From a virus: a stretch of DNA of 45,366 nt. The notes under the pieces were generated by a model. It did not search any database. It had not been told where the DNA came from and worked only from the letters and a program-made list of their open reading frames with translations. Shown one piece after another: positions 30,409 through 41,300 of this stretch. The position numbers and the translations under genes are program-made. The stretch lies in IMG/VR virus record IMGVR_UViG_3300033144_006498, positions 1 to 45,366 of that record. One strand, 5' to 3'. Numbering within the stretch: the stretch's first letter is position 1; the number at the start of each line of letters is the position of its first letter.

Positions 30409-30828
30409 ATGAGAGATGTATATGCAGTAAATCAAAAAACAGGGGCTGAGAAAGACAGTACCGTAGATGTAGAAATCCCTGACAGTGGTGTAAAAATCCC
30501 TGATGCCCCAGATTATGACAAAATTGGGCTAAAGATGATGGACAAAAGAGTCTTATTCCAAGATTTCCCCCATGCCCAAAAAATTGGTAGAGTTTATGTG
30601 CCTAGAGTTGGAGATGTCGGGGTTGCCCAAGCCAGAGTTGTGGCTATTGGCGACAAGGTTACACAGTGTGAAGTTGGGGATATTATCTACAAAATAGCTG
30701 AATTAGGTCAAACTATTCTCACACCCATTGGAGAGTTTAGATTTTTACCTGAAGATATGGTTATTGCCATAGTTAAAGATGGTAATGCAGCTTCATTGAT
30801 TCCACCTATCAAGGACGATGCAGCCTAA
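30409..30828 (+). CDS. GroES-like co-chaperonin
   Basis: 139 aa. After a 40-residue extension, residues about 44-130 follow the chaperonin-10 pattern: MDKRVLFQDF, RVYVPRVG at the mobile-loop region, ARVVAIGDKV, CEVGDIIYKI, TPIGEFRFLPEDMVIAIV. The core matches the usual cpn10 length, but the loop is short. It probably replaces host GroES on GroEL, as T4 gp31 does, to fold the capsid protein; the position between terminase and portal fits. Ribosome site AAGGAAG. Confidence 0.8.
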   Translation: MRDVYAVNQKTGAEKDSTVDVEIPDSGVKIPDAPDYDKIGLKMMDKRVLFQDFPHAQKIGRVYVPRVGDVGVAQARVVAIGDKVTQCEVGDIIYKIAELGQTILTPIGEFRFLPEDMVIAIVKDGNAASLIPPIKDDAA

Positions 30829-31196
30829 TGAGTAGTGATAATCCTTTTTTCAAGAAGCGACCCTCAATCCAAGGCGGTAAAGATGCACCTATTATTGCCC
30901 GATTGCCTCAACACTTTTTTTCTAGTTTTGAGGGGTTGAAAAAGGAATTGTTTAAACATGAAGCATGTATAGCTTTAATACCCAATACCAAGTCAGATAA
31001 GGATTTCCCCTTTGCGTACCATGCAGCTTTTGCATATAAAGATGGGACAAATAGGGTTTATACTATGGTATTAACTCAACATGATGGTCAATTAAAAGAT
31101 GACCCCACGGAGGCTATTGAGAAGATTGTGAAAGCAACTCAACAACCACCTAAGAAAAATAAAAAGAAAAATAAAAAAAAGAAAAGGAGAAAGTAA
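30828..31196 (+). CDS. Hypothetical protein with poly-Lys tail
   Basis: 122 aa. A compact mixed alpha/beta body (FFSSFEGLKKELFKHEACIA, FAYHAAFAYKDG) ends in a tail of nearly only Lys and Asn (KKNKKKNKKKKRRK), which would bind DNA or RNA. Coupled by TAATG on both sides with the co-chaperonin and the HTH gene. Role unknown; packaging or genome binding is a guess. Confidence 0.65.
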   Translation: MSSDNPFFKKRPSIQGGKDAPIIARLPQHFFSSFEGLKKELFKHEACIALIPNTKSDKDFPFAYHAAFAYKDGTNRVYTMVLTQHDGQLKDDPTEAIEKIVKATQQPPKKNKKKNKKKKRRK

Positions 31197-31399
31197 TGTC
31201 TGAGAAACCCCGAAACACACTATTTGGTATGAAGCTTAAACTCTTGAGAGTAAAAAGGGGCCTCAGTCAAGAAGATTGTTGTCGAAAAACCCACTGCACT
31301 TTAAGGACTTGGAAAAGATGGGAAAGTGGTGAAACTAAGCCAGCTCACATTTATCGGAAGTATATTATGGAATTATTTCCAAAAATGTCGATAATTTAG
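31196..31399 (+). CDS. XRE-type helix-turn-helix protein
   Basis: 67 aa. GMKLKLLRVKRGLSQEDCCRKTHCTLRTWKRWESGET is a Cro/CI-type HTH: first helix, LSQEDCC, then the recognition helix with WKRWESGE. It has no dimerisation or protease domain. Inside a head-gene operon it may act as a late regulator, for instance at the early promoter/operator at 21425. Overlaps the previous stop by 1 nt. Confidence 0.75.
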   Translation: MSEKPRNTLFGMKLKLLRVKRGLSQEDCCRKTHCTLRTWKRWESGETKPAHIYRKYIMELFPKMSII

Positions 31400-31466
31400 C
31401 ACCCTGGGGTGTCACCTGGCCAATATAACTGTTGGTGGTAGGGGGATACAGTATTATATTATTAGG

Positions 31467-33470
31467 ATGGTAGAAGATACTGAAACTAATGATAACTATG
31501 ATGATGCTTTAAATCATCTTGACCGTTCAAAAAACGCTAACGATTTAATTACTCATCATCGATGGGTAAAAGAATGGCATGACCCCTACAATACAAACAG
31601 AGAAGTTAACTTCAATTTTGTTAGGGGGAATCATTATGACCCCAATGAAGAGAAAAAGTTTCGGGATAAGCGAAAAACTGCCGTAGTTTTTAATCAAATA
31701 AAAACCTCAGAGAGAACAATCTTAGGTTTATGGCTACAGAATGCCTATGCCATCAAATTCTCAGCCTCATCTCCTATAGACGATGATATTGCAGAAATTT
31801 TAGAACAATTGAATATCTGGGAAGCTTATCAGCAAGATGATGAGATGAATGATATTGAACTTATTCGTCAAGCTTGGGCTGGTGGAACATCTTATCAAGA
31901 ATGTTTCATGGAAGTTAAAAAGGGCCGTAAGCCCATAATGAAAACTCACCAGCAAAATCCATTCGCTATTTACTTTGACCCTGAATCTAGGGACCTTATC
32001 CGTAGAAGAGATGCCCATTTTGTGGACAGAGTTTCTTGGATGACTTTTCCTGAAATACAAAGAGCTTGGGATAAAGAAGCTAAGAAAGTTGGTAGAGTTC
32101 TAAGTTCCAGCCAAAATGGTCAAGGAAGCTATGAACCCGTAAACGTATATGCTGATAGGGGTCATGAGACCCATAATGAAAGAAATGGCGAATTCAAAGT
32201 AATTGAAAGATTCTATAAAGTTTGGGAAATGGCCCACTTTTCTGAAGAGGAAGGTGAGCGAGTTGAAATTGAGAAGAAAGACCTCAAAAAATTTAGAATG
32301 GAAAATCCCAATGTTAAATTAATCCGTGAAGAACAGGAGTTCCTTTATGTGGCTATTGCCTGTGAAGAGTACTCTCTCGATTCCTACTTATATAATGGAA
32401 GATATCATAACCAGCCTAGGGACCCACTTACTCAAGAGATTATGTGGCCTATTTTGGAAATGATTGCTGAAAGTTTGAACGGTGAACCTACAGGATTCGT
32501 CGAACACGAAAGAGGTGCAAATAAGATTGTAAACTCTATGATGGCTAATATTTTGTCATCAGCTACACATTCAGCAGCAGCAGCTATGTTAATTGACCCT
32601 ACAGCTTTTAAGTCTGACAGGGAAGCAAAATTAGCAGCCAAACATCACTCTGATTCTGATAGAGCCTTCCAAGTTAAGAAAGGTAGGACTCAGGATGCTA
32701 TGGCCCCAGTTGCTAGAGCTGGCGTTGGTCAAGACCATATGTATGCTTTAGACTTTTCCTTAAACTTTTTGCGTGAGGTCACCAGTACACCACCAGCCCT
32801 ACAAGGCCAGGAAGAGAAATCAGGTGTATCTGGTGTTTTAAATTCCCAGAGAATTGAACAAGGCTTTATCCAATTACAGCCTTTAATGAAAAATTACATC
32901 TTGTTCTTAAAACAAAGAGCAAAACTTAGATACTATTATTGGCGTGAATATTATACCAATGAAATGGTTTTCCGAGTAGTAGACAAAACCAAACCACAAA
33001 CAAACCCATTTGCTACCATTAATGAAATGGTTGCTGAGCAAGATGCTGTGGGTAGATTTACTGGCGGTTATAAGAAATTAAATGATATTACTACAGCTAT
33101 CTATGATATATACACTGAAGAATCAGTCAAATCTGCAACGTACAGAAACAGACAGTTATCCTTTATCGAAGGATTATCACAGTCTCAATTTGCACAGCAA
33201 GATGCTGGCCTTGCAGCCGTATTATTAGGAGAAGCCCTTAGATTATCAGATGCCCCAATGGAGACTAAAGAAGCTTTAAAGAAAAGCTCTAATCTCATCC
33301 AAGAAGCCGAAAAAGCTAAACAAGCAGCTGAACAAGCCTTGTCAGCTACCCAACAGCAAGGTGCTGAATTGGATAATGAAGCTAAAATGCAGGGTATAGC
33401 TCAGGTAGAGGCCGAGCAAACAGGAATTTCACCGACAGCTACAGCAGCTCAACCAGTTGCGATGGCTTAA
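31467..33470 (+). CDS. Portal protein (P22-like)
   Basis: 667 aa, typical size for P22-like portals. N-terminal region HRWVKEWHDPYNTNREVNFNF, KTAVVFNQIKTSERTILG, then IRQAWAGGTSYQECFMEV and NPFAIYFDPESRD, the conserved portal core that places the genome gateway. The C-terminal 130 residues are Ala/Gln-rich helices, like the barrel of P22 portals. It forms the dodecameric ring that binds the terminase and the connector. Confidence 0.88.
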   Translation: MVEDTETNDNYDDALNHLDRSKNANDLITHHRWVKEWHDPYNTNREVNFNFVRGNHYDPNEEKKFRDKRKTAVVFNQIKTSERTILGLWLQNAYAIKFSASSPIDDDIAEILEQLNIWEAYQQDDEMNDIELIRQAWAGGTSYQECFMEVKKGRKPIMKTHQQNPFAIYFDPESRDLIRRRDAHFVDRVSWMTFPEIQRAWDKEAKKVGRVLSSSQNGQGSYEPVNVYADRGHETHNERNGEFKVIERFYKVWEMAHFSEEEGERVEIEKKDLKKFRMENPNVKLIREEQEFLYVAIACEEYSLDSYLYNGRYHNQPRDPLTQEIMWPILEMIAESLNGEPTGFVEHERGANKIVNSMMANILSSATHSAAAAMLIDPTAFKSDREAKLAAKHHSDSDRAFQVKKGRTQDAMAPVARAGVGQDHMYALDFSLNFLREVTSTPPALQGQEEKSGVSGVLNSQRIEQGFIQLQPLMKNYILFLKQRAKLRYYYWREYYTNEMVFRVVDKTKPQTNPFATINEMVAEQDAVGRFTGGYKKLNDITTAIYDIYTEESVKSATYRNRQLSFIEGLSQSQFAQQDAGLAAVLLGEALRLSDAPMETKEALKKSSNLIQEAEKAKQAAEQALSATQQQGAELDNEAKMQGIAQVEAEQTGISPTATAAQPVAMA

Positions 33471-33541
33471 ATGAATATAACGGGAATGCTTAGGCATAAA
33501 CCCTTTTTAGTAAACCGCTTAAACCGTAAGGAAAAGCAACA

Positions 33542-34888
33542 ATGAGTATAGAAGCGATAGAAACAGAAGTACCAGCCACAGTAGAGGTGGATACACAAGG
33601 TGTACCCGAAACCCCTATAGAGACTGATGTACCCGAAGTCACCCCTGAGTCTGCACCGGAAGTAGCTGGTCCGTCTGATATTGAACAATATCAGGACCTT
33701 CTAGCAAAAGCCAGTAAAGACACAGAGTATGAGATGTCCAATGAAGAACTTGAAATGTTTGATAGCGTTCAAGAGAAGATTCAGAATGGGGAAATTCCAG
33801 AACCTGGATTAAAAGAGGACAAACCTGCCGAAGACCCAAAACCAGAAATTAAACCAGAAATTGCAGATACTGAAACTCCTAGTGAGACAGCTGATGTGCT
33901 TGATGCTTTATCTATGGAAAAGGGGGACTCTTTACAAGATGCCATGACTAAGGTAGGGGCAAAAGATTTAAGTGAATTACCTGGAAAAATCGATGGCCTG
34001 TTAAATGGCATGAGAGATTCCGGGGGAAAGTTGGGAAACCAAAACACCAAGTTGCAGGCTGAAGTTGATGCAAATACCAATTTTATGCAAGCCTTAGGTG
34101 CCAAGGACCCAGGGGCAATAGCTCATTTTAAAAAAGTAACAGGTATAGATATCTCTGCACCCGTTCCAGTTACAAAGGAACAAGCTGCACCTGCAGCGGC
34201 TACAGCTGATTTTGACCCTGATAGTTTTTTAGATGATAAATTGGCTCCCGTTGTTAAAGGTTTAATGGACAAAATAGAAGCTCTAGAAGCTAATAATAAG
34301 TCCTTAGTCGCCAACGATGAGAGTCGAGCACAAACAGCAGCACAAACAGCAGCAGAGACTGCAGAAGCTCAAGCCAGGGAAGCCTGGACTGAAGATGTAG
34401 TTGAACTTGTAACTGATTATGCTGACGATTTCGGTTTGAACCCAAGTGAAGCGAGAGCTTTAGCGAAGTTTTACTGGAGTAAAGAAGGTGCTAAAACTGC
34501 TGTCCATCCTAGATTCCAAAAAGTCCATAAACTCATAGCATATGCTGGTGACAACGACATGCCTAACCTTGAAACTGCTCATTTGATGCTGCAAAAAAAG
34601 ACTGGGGTACATGCCCAAAAACTTATAGATGCAGAGAAAAGAGGCCAACAGGCCAATCAACATACCGAATCCCCTAACTTGGCAATCTCTGCTAAACAGG
34701 GCCGAACTAAATCAACCAATCCAACACCGCAAGTAACAGAAGACATGATTGAAGCCATGAAAGGTGGAGATTTAAATGCGATACCTGATAGTGTATTAAA
34801 TGAGTGGACTGATGAAGATTATAACTTCGACAAATCCAAGATACCTGAAAGGTTCCATAAAGCTGTGTTTGGTGGTGAAACATACTAA
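33542..34888 (+). CDS. Scaffold-like protein
   Basis: 448 aa between portal and major capsid genes, the usual scaffold place. Very acidic and Pro/Thr-rich N terminus (about 1-125), coiled-coil-forming middle (LMDKIEALEANNKS, AQTAAQTAAETAEAQARE) and a small C-terminal helical region. This composition suits an assembly scaffold. No sequence family is recognised. Ribosome site AAGGAAA. Confidence 0.7.
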   Translation: MSIEAIETEVPATVEVDTQGVPETPIETDVPEVTPESAPEVAGPSDIEQYQDLLAKASKDTEYEMSNEELEMFDSVQEKIQNGEIPEPGLKEDKPAEDPKPEIKPEIADTETPSETADVLDALSMEKGDSLQDAMTKVGAKDLSELPGKIDGLLNGMRDSGGKLGNQNTKLQAEVDANTNFMQALGAKDPGAIAHFKKVTGIDISAPVPVTKEQAAPAAATADFDPDSFLDDKLAPVVKGLMDKIEALEANNKSLVANDESRAQTAAQTAAETAEAQAREAWTEDVVELVTDYADDFGLNPSEARALAKFYWSKEGAKTAVHPRFQKVHKLIAYAGDNDMPNLETAHLMLQKKTGVHAQKLIDAEKRGQQANQHTESPNLAISAKQGRTKSTNPTPQVTEDMIEAMKGGDLNAIPDSVLNEWTDEDYNFDKSKIPERFHKAVFGGETY

Positions 34889-34901
34889 AAAGGAGTAGAC
34901 T

Positions 34902-36158
34902 ATGTCTGCAGTACCAGTAATTAACGCCCTCCAGGTACAAGCCTGGAAGAAAAAAATGATAAAAGAAGTAATATCCAGTGTACTCTGGTCTTCTTTATCA
35001 AATAGAGTAAATGAAACGTCAGCCTTACCAAATGGTGGAAAAAAGGCCGTTCCCGATTCTGTAGTACAGTGGGTTACGGACAAATTTACCAAAGGTATTC
35101 AAAAAACAACCGTTCCTTTCCTAGCTAAGTTAAATCTTATGGGTCAAGGTGGTTGGCAAACAGTTGAAGGGCAAGAAGAAACCCCTCAAATGAGATTCAA
35201 AACCATCAATTACAATATTCAAAGAAAAGCCCTAGCGGTTACCGATGAATCTGTAGAAGGTGATTTGACTGACTACTACGCAATTGCATCTCAAAAAGTA
35301 CAGTTATTAACTGATTATTTCTCTGAATTAACAGATTATAACTTCCAAAGAGCAATGTTACGTGGTGCTGATGAGTTCTTAACAGAACAAGAATACTGGA
35401 ACGGTAATACACTTACTGCACCTCCAGTGGCCACATCTTTCCACCCTCATTTCTTTGTTAATGGGCAATCTTCCCAAGTAACGTGGAATGCAAATGAAGC
35501 TACTTATGGTGGTAACATTAATACAGCCGTAAACACAATGAATGCTGCTAACACTTTTAACTTAGCTGCAGCTGACTCAATTGTATTCCAAAAAGATTAT
35601 TCTGGTGGAATTAAATTGCAAAAATTGGGCTGGAAATCTGGTGACAACTCTGTGCAAGCAGTAGCTATGTTATCTGAAAGACAGGGCCAACAATTATCAA
35701 CTGGCACAGGAGTTGGTTCTTGGAAAGAGTTGATGTCTGAAGCTGGCAAACGTGGTGTTGATAACAGAGCTATTTCTGGAGTCCTAGGTACATACAAACG
35801 TATCTTATGGTTAACAGATGAAAGAGCTCCTATATGGAACTCCGCGGCTGCTGCACCTGACGACTACATTCAATTCCACAAAATTGCTGATGAAAGAGCA
35901 CCTGCTGCTCACACTGGCTCTGGCGTTGGAACTGTTGAAATGTGTAGAGTTTCTGGTCAAGGCGCAATCGGTGCAGCTCAAATTAAAGATTTGAACTTCA
36001 CTTACAAAAAATTTGATTATGGTTTTTCTGAAGGCGTAGCTGCTCACCAAGCAACTGGCTGTGAAAGAATGGACTTAACCAATACTGCAATTTCTGCAAA
36101 ACCACTTAACCAAAGTTCATTCGTATATTGTACTAGCACACCAGCTAACGCAATATAA
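34902..36158 (+). CDS. Major capsid protein (N4 gp56-like family)
   Basis: 418 aa. Residues about 60-170 fit the N4 gp56-type capsid family: TVPFLAKLNLMGQGGWQTV, MRFKTINYNIQRKALAVTD, QKVQLLTDYFSELTDYNF. Its codon use is more even and C-ending than its neighbours, as expected of the most strongly expressed gene. Ribosome site AAGGAG. It forms the icosahedral shell around the scaffold. A hairpin terminator follows the next gene. Confidence 0.9.
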   Translation: MSAVPVINALQVQAWKKKMIKEVISSVLWSSLSNRVNETSALPNGGKKAVPDSVVQWVTDKFTKGIQKTTVPFLAKLNLMGQGGWQTVEGQEETPQMRFKTINYNIQRKALAVTDESVEGDLTDYYAIASQKVQLLTDYFSELTDYNFQRAMLRGADEFLTEQEYWNGNTLTAPPVATSFHPHFFVNGQSSQVTWNANEATYGGNINTAVNTMNAANTFNLAAADSIVFQKDYSGGIKLQKLGWKSGDNSVQAVAMLSERQGQQLSTGTGVGSWKELMSEAGKRGVDNRAISGVLGTYKRILWLTDERAPIWNSAAAAPDDYIQFHKIADERAPAAHTGSGVGTVEMCRVSGQGAIGAAQIKDLNFTYKKFDYGFSEGVAAHQATGCERMDLTNTAISAKPLNQSSFVYCTSTPANAI

Positions 36159-36191
36159 GATTAATCAACTTAAATTAAAGGAGACATTATT

Positions 36192-36506
36192 ATGTCCGAA
36201 GTACAAGTAGCCATAGCCAATACTGGCACTAGAAATGTGGTTAAACAGATTAACACCGCAGTAACTCCATCAGGAACAACCGCTGGTTTAACCACCATTG
36301 TAGCAGTTGTCTTTGAAAGAGCTTTTATAAGTGCTCCATTGATTCTAGGGATTAATACTCCTGATGAAGCAGCGGAAACTTGTAAAGCTTACGTTAAAGC
36401 CGTCACGACCGTTGGAATGGATGTTGTTTTATACAACACTGTGACAACTGTAGCAGCTGCCTATGATGTAGACGTTACAATTCAAGGTCAACAAGCATTC
36501 GCATAA
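36192..36506 (+). CDS. Putative capsid decoration / head protein
   Basis: 104 aa. Ala/Thr/Val-rich, beta-type (AVTPSGTTAGLTTIVAVVF, TTVGMDVVLYNTVTTV). It directly follows the capsid gene with a strong AAAGGAG site and precedes a terminator, so it is probably made in large amounts with it. Decoration or fibre-base protein is inferred from position; no family recognised. Confidence 0.65.
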   Translation: MSEVQVAIANTGTRNVVKQINTAVTPSGTTAGLTTIVAVVFERAFISAPLILGINTPDEAAETCKAYVKAVTTVGMDVVLYNTVTTVAAAYDVDVTIQGQQAFA

Positions 36507-36516
36507 AGTAGACACT

Positions 36517-36550
36517 TGAGCCCTCAATCCTGGGGGCTCATTAAATTTTA
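36517..36550 (+). terminator. Hairpin terminator after the capsid genes
   Basis: TGAGCCC (36517-36523) pairs with GGGCTCA (36534-36540) over a 10-nt loop, followed by TTAAATTTTA. The T-run is broken, so termination may be partial, which would lower expression of the tail genes relative to the capsid. Confidence 0.65.
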
Positions 36551-36567
36551 AGCTAGGAAGCGATATT

Positions 36568-37224
36568 ATGGAATTTTTTGTTTTACAATCTAAAAGAAAA
36601 ATGGGACAGAGTGACCATCCTCATGGGATTATGGGACTCAAAAACAGTTTAGGTATGCCTTTAGACCCGAGTGGAGTCACAACTGCAACACCAGCCAGTA
36701 TTGAGCATGGTGTTTTAGAATGGATTATACCCAACAACCAATTTAATCAGAACCAAATCAGCCAGTACTATTCTAAGGATTATACCATCCTAGCAGCTGG
36801 GACTGAAAGAAAACATGGCAATGTAGTGAAAATGGCAAATATGCCGGAACCTTTAGATGCCAAAGAAACTATTATAAAGCCTTTAGTTGCTGACCCAATT
36901 CTAACACCAGTTGAACCAGTTGCTCAAGAACCAGTTGCTAATACTTTAGGTGCTGCTGAAGCTAGAGCCGAAGCCATTATGAAAGCTAGAAAATTACTAG
37001 CGGATGTGGATGCTGTAGAGGATGCTCCGAGTGTTATGTCACCTGATGTATCTGCACCAGCAACTCCAACTGTTGTTAAAACTCAAGTTAGAGCAACAAA
37101 TAAAATCACATTGCTCAAAGCTGAGCTAACTAAAAAACTAAGCAGTATGGGCGTTAAAGTTCCCAAAAATGCATCATTGCCCAAACTTGAAGCAATAATG
37201 CAAGAAAAATTAGAAAACGTATAA
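36568..37224 (+). CDS. Virion protein with SAP-like C-terminal end
   Basis: 218 aa. The N-terminal half is globular (SDHPHGIMGLKNSLGMPLD); the middle is Pro/Val/Ala-rich and disordered; the last 40 residues (LLKAELTKKLSSMGVKVP, ASLPKLEAIMQEKL) form two helices with the layout of a SAP-type DNA-binding motif. Located between capsid and connector genes. A genome-contacting head protein is possible. Confidence 0.6.
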   Translation: MEFFVLQSKRKMGQSDHPHGIMGLKNSLGMPLDPSGVTTATPASIEHGVLEWIIPNNQFNQNQISQYYSKDYTILAAGTERKHGNVVKMANMPEPLDAKETIIKPLVADPILTPVEPVAQEPVANTLGAAEARAEAIMKARKLLADVDAVEDAPSVMSPDVSAPATPTVVKTQVRATNKITLLKAELTKKLSSMGVKVPKNASLPKLEAIMQEKLENV

Positions 37225-37236
37225 TTAGGAGATATT

Positions 37237-38313
37237 TTGGCAAATCCAGTAACCACTACACTAAGCAGTATTATAACTCTAGCCCTCCAACAAATGGGCA
37301 GTCGGTTTCAAGTATCTGTGGAACAATTGGTTGCCTTTGCCAATACTATCCAATACATAGCCTATAATAAAGATGTAGATGCTTTTGTTGAGTATGAACA
37401 AGAGGTAATTTTAGGGTATGACATTTACCTAAATTTTAATAATGCTACATACACTGAACCGATAAATTCAGATATTACTCTAGAAGTGGTTGGGAATACT
37501 GTAGGGGAAATTGGCACATTACTAAACTACGGTACTTTAAATCGGTCAAATAAGTGGATAGTTGCCCCAGTTAATGGAATTACTACAATACCTACCATAC
37601 CTGCTGGGGAAATAATATCCCTTAGCGGTGCTGGTGTTGATGCTTCTTTTGCGACAGGGGTAGTTTCCCCAAATCAAAGTTTTGAAGTAAGTAATGGGCC
37701 ATATAGAATGCCGGATGCAATATTTGGAAATCCAGCTTGTAGAAAACTGATAGGTATAACTAAAGTCACAGATGCTCAGAAATTTGGGACATCTCCAGGT
37801 GGTGATTCCACAGGATACAATGACTATGGGATGTATTTAAATAGTACACCCGGTAGACACCAAAATTATCCTTATCAATTTAACATTGAAAAACAAGAGG
37901 TAACTTTAGTCGCCTCAACACCTCCAGAAATAACCATAGTTAGTGATGGGAGCAAATTACCTGGAGGAGAAGGTATAACCACCTCAAAACTACGTTGGAT
38001 TTATTATAAGAATCCACCACCAATTACGGATGTCAATGATGATGCCTCTCTAATTTTACCGGAAAGGTATCGTTACGAAGTAATCTTCAAAGGCATCTCG
38101 CTATTAGCAGATATCGCCACTTATGGGGAAGCTGGAACTATCAGGCAATTAATTGAGCCTGTTTGTGAAAGATTCTGGGATGATATGAGAGACCAATATG
38201 AAGCGTATGGTAGAAATAATAGTTACATTTCTGAGGGCGATACTTGGGTTGAGCCGGGTGGTATATCCTACACCGACAGAGCCAGCCCTTACTTCCCTGG
38301 GACTGGTTGGTGA
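37237..38313 (+). CDS. Putative connector / tail-tube adaptor protein
   Basis: 358 aa with a TTG start (AGGAG 6 nt upstream). The position after capsid genes and before the long tail protein, and the helical first 45 residues followed by a beta-rich body (SGAGVDASFATGVV) and a helical end (YRYEVIFKGISLLADIATYG), fit head-to-tail connector proteins of podoviruses. No named family can be assigned. Confidence 0.6.
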   Translation: MANPVTTTLSSIITLALQQMGSRFQVSVEQLVAFANTIQYIAYNKDVDAFVEYEQEVILGYDIYLNFNNATYTEPINSDITLEVVGNTVGEIGTLLNYGTLNRSNKWIVAPVNGITTIPTIPAGEIISLSGAGVDASFATGVVSPNQSFEVSNGPYRMPDAIFGNPACRKLIGITKVTDAQKFGTSPGGDSTGYNDYGMYLNSTPGRHQNYPYQFNIEKQEVTLVASTPPEITIVSDGSKLPGGEGITTSKLRWIYYKNPPPITDVNDDASLILPERYRYEVIFKGISLLADIATYGEAGTIRQLIEPVCERFWDDMRDQYEAYGRNNSYISEGDTWVEPGGISYTDRASPYFPGTGW

Positions 38314-38314
38314 G

Positions 38315-41300
38315 ATGAAAAGAGCTTTTACTGCCCCACCTAAGATTTCCGAAGAAAATATCCCGGTTAGTCAGTGGTCAGGTTTAAACACCTTTGGCCC
38401 TCATGCTGATTTAAAACCAGGTGAATTTAGAGCCCTAGCCAATTTTGATAATTTTGGGGGTTATATTAAAACTCGTAGAGGCTCTGAGATACTTATTCAA
38501 GACCTTTGTCCCAATGAAAATATTATAGCTCATGCTGTGTTTGATGCTGGAGAGGTTGAGTATGTAGTAATCCAGCAATCCGCAACACTACTCTCTCTAC
38601 CCACGGGATTATACAACTATGCAACTGCCAGTAATCCAGCAGCAAACTTAACCAATTTCATATTATATGTTGATTTATCAAATATGACTTCTAATTGGTG
38701 GGCAGAAGTGGATACAACAATAGGGGCAAAAGGTAGAGCCGCAAAAGATTCTCCATTAACCCAGTTAGCTACGGATTGGATTCAATTCGACCCTATAAAT
38801 AAAACAGGATTTGTGAGAATCGCATGGGTGGGTACTTTAGGGACAGCCTCTACACAACTTGCTCGGGTATACCCCCCCAAAGCCGCAAATGCCACACTAG
38901 CAAAAACAGACCCCTTTGGCTCTAATGCTTGTTATGACCCAGCAAAAGTGGAGTTCTATGCACCCAATGGTGGTAATGATGATAGGTCCAGTAACGCTTT
39001 AACCTTCACAGAAATAGGGGGCGTTGTTAGTGGTGACTCAATAGGCCAAAATGGAGCTGCTACTGAATTTAATGGCAGCACACAGTATTTGGAGGCAAAT
39101 ATACCCTCAACAAGTAAACCAATTACAATGATGGGCTGGGTTTATCCTACTGTTATTGCGACGAATGGTGTTTTATCGGGAGTCTTAAATTCAGATTCAA
39201 CTATGCAAATTGAATTAAGCCGAGGTGGTAGTGGACGGATTTCCATGTCAACATCCGACCCTGTCCCTAGGTCAGTTCAAACCAATGATAGCACACCTCT
39301 TTCAGCCTGGTCCCATACCGCTGGAACCGTTGGCGGCACTGTTATTTCCCCTTATGCAAATGGTTTACCGAGGGCGGTTCCAAGCGGTACTATGGCCGGG
39401 GATCCTACTATAGACAATATTAAAATAGGTGCCGACGCTACTGGAACAAGCCGATTTTTCTCTGGATTATTACAAGAGTTATTTCACTTCAGCGATGTTA
39501 AAACCGATGAGTGGATAGCACACGAATATTCACAAACAACCGATAATGCGGCATTTTGGGGCACCTGGGCAGATGCGACAGCTGACTCTACTTTTAGATT
39601 TTGTGAATTATCTGAAACAGGTACTTGGCAAAATGTATTAAATAAAAGTGACCTATCAGATTATGTTGTAACCGATGAAACCGAAAAAGTAGATATGTTT
39701 GTCAGTAATGGCAAAATCTATGTATTCAGCCTATCGGGGAATAGTATTTTTGAGTGGGACTCAGCTACTAGTAAATTCCTTCGACGAAAAATGGGACTAC
39801 CATCCCCTACAATCAGGAGTGTAGTAGGTACTGAATCTGGGGGCACATTAGCTGGGCGAAGAGTTTATGGTGTAGAACTAATTTATAAAAATGAGAATGT
39901 CTCCCCTGCTGTGGACCTAATCGCTTCTGGACCTAATCGGCAAGTGGAGCAGGGGTCTTTATCTTTTGCTGCTGGGCGATTAGCTTACACCGACGTTGTA
40001 GATTTAGCCACTTTTGTGGTTTCTATAAATAATGTCTGTAATGATGGTACAAATATGGAATCCACTATCAATGATAACTGGACCCACCTTAGACTGTACC
40101 GAAGTAAAGATTTGACAGCTATTACTAATTCAATAGTTACAGCAGATGGAACAATAGCCGAGACAGAAATTACGGGTCGAGTAGATGAGCTTTTTCAAGT
40201 AGCTGAAGTTACTAGAGCGACTTATCTAGCTGATGTGGTTGCTGGGGAATACGCTTTCCCCCTAGATAACATACTAGATGATGATTTTTTGTTCCCTAAC
40301 TCCCCAGTACTCAAAGATAAACTAGAAATAGTACCCTTCGCTAACGCTAAAATAGGGGTTTATCATAGGGATAGGATTTGGGGCTCAGGAGTTGTAGAAG
40401 TTCCCTCGAATGGAGTTACTAGTTTTGAGTTGGATTCTATATCCTCCAAAATATTTTATACCCCAGACACCGAAGCAAATTCTCAGTATTCTGAGTCTAT
40501 GGGGGTTTTGAATGCTGTAGATTGTGAAGCTGGGGATGGTCAAGATATGGTTGGCCTCTACGTTTTCAGGGAAGACTTAGTTGGTATCAAGCAAGGAAAA
40601 ACAGGTAGAATCCCTTATGGAGACCCCAATAGAGGTTGGATTACAGAGGATGTGAAAATTGGTATCACAGATAGAGCTTTCGCTCAATTTGTACCTAACA
40701 TTGGCCTGTGTGCTATTGTAAATGACCAAAATGATTTTAGAATTTTTGGGTTTGATTTACAGTGGAAAAGTAATCTATTTGGATTACAACTATCTCGACC
40801 TATCAGAGAGATTATAAAAACCTTCACCCCTGAGGATATAGATTTCATCTATTTCAACGGTAAACTAATTATTTCAGGTGGTAAGGGTGTATTGCTAGTT
40901 TTAGCTGTAGAGCAAAGACAAGGGTGGTCACTTTATATGTATCCTCTAAATGGCCTCTCGGAGGCATTACTCACTTTTGGTGAGAGTACTAGAGCTTGTA
41001 TTTTAAATCCCGGTCAACCTGGGATAGAGATAGAAATTGAGGATGTTGATACAGATTACTCCCCAGTGACTAGTTTTACTGACAGTATTGCTTTTGATAT
41101 CATTACTCACAAATGGCAAGATTTGAAAGGTCGGTCCTTAATAGAACAAAGATATTTATCAGTAGTAGCTGACCTAAACACCAATATCTCATGTCAACCG
41201 TTTGTAAACGGTAAAATTTGGGATATTCCTTTCACCCTATTACCCGACCCTCAGGATTATGATGATGAGGCCCTTAGGGAAACTGAATACCAAGGATTTT

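Noticed and set aside
38198-38314. Upstream extension of the 1097-aa tail protein
   Set aside because: It lies wholly inside the preceding gene; the ATG at 38315 follows the stop directly with a ribosome site.
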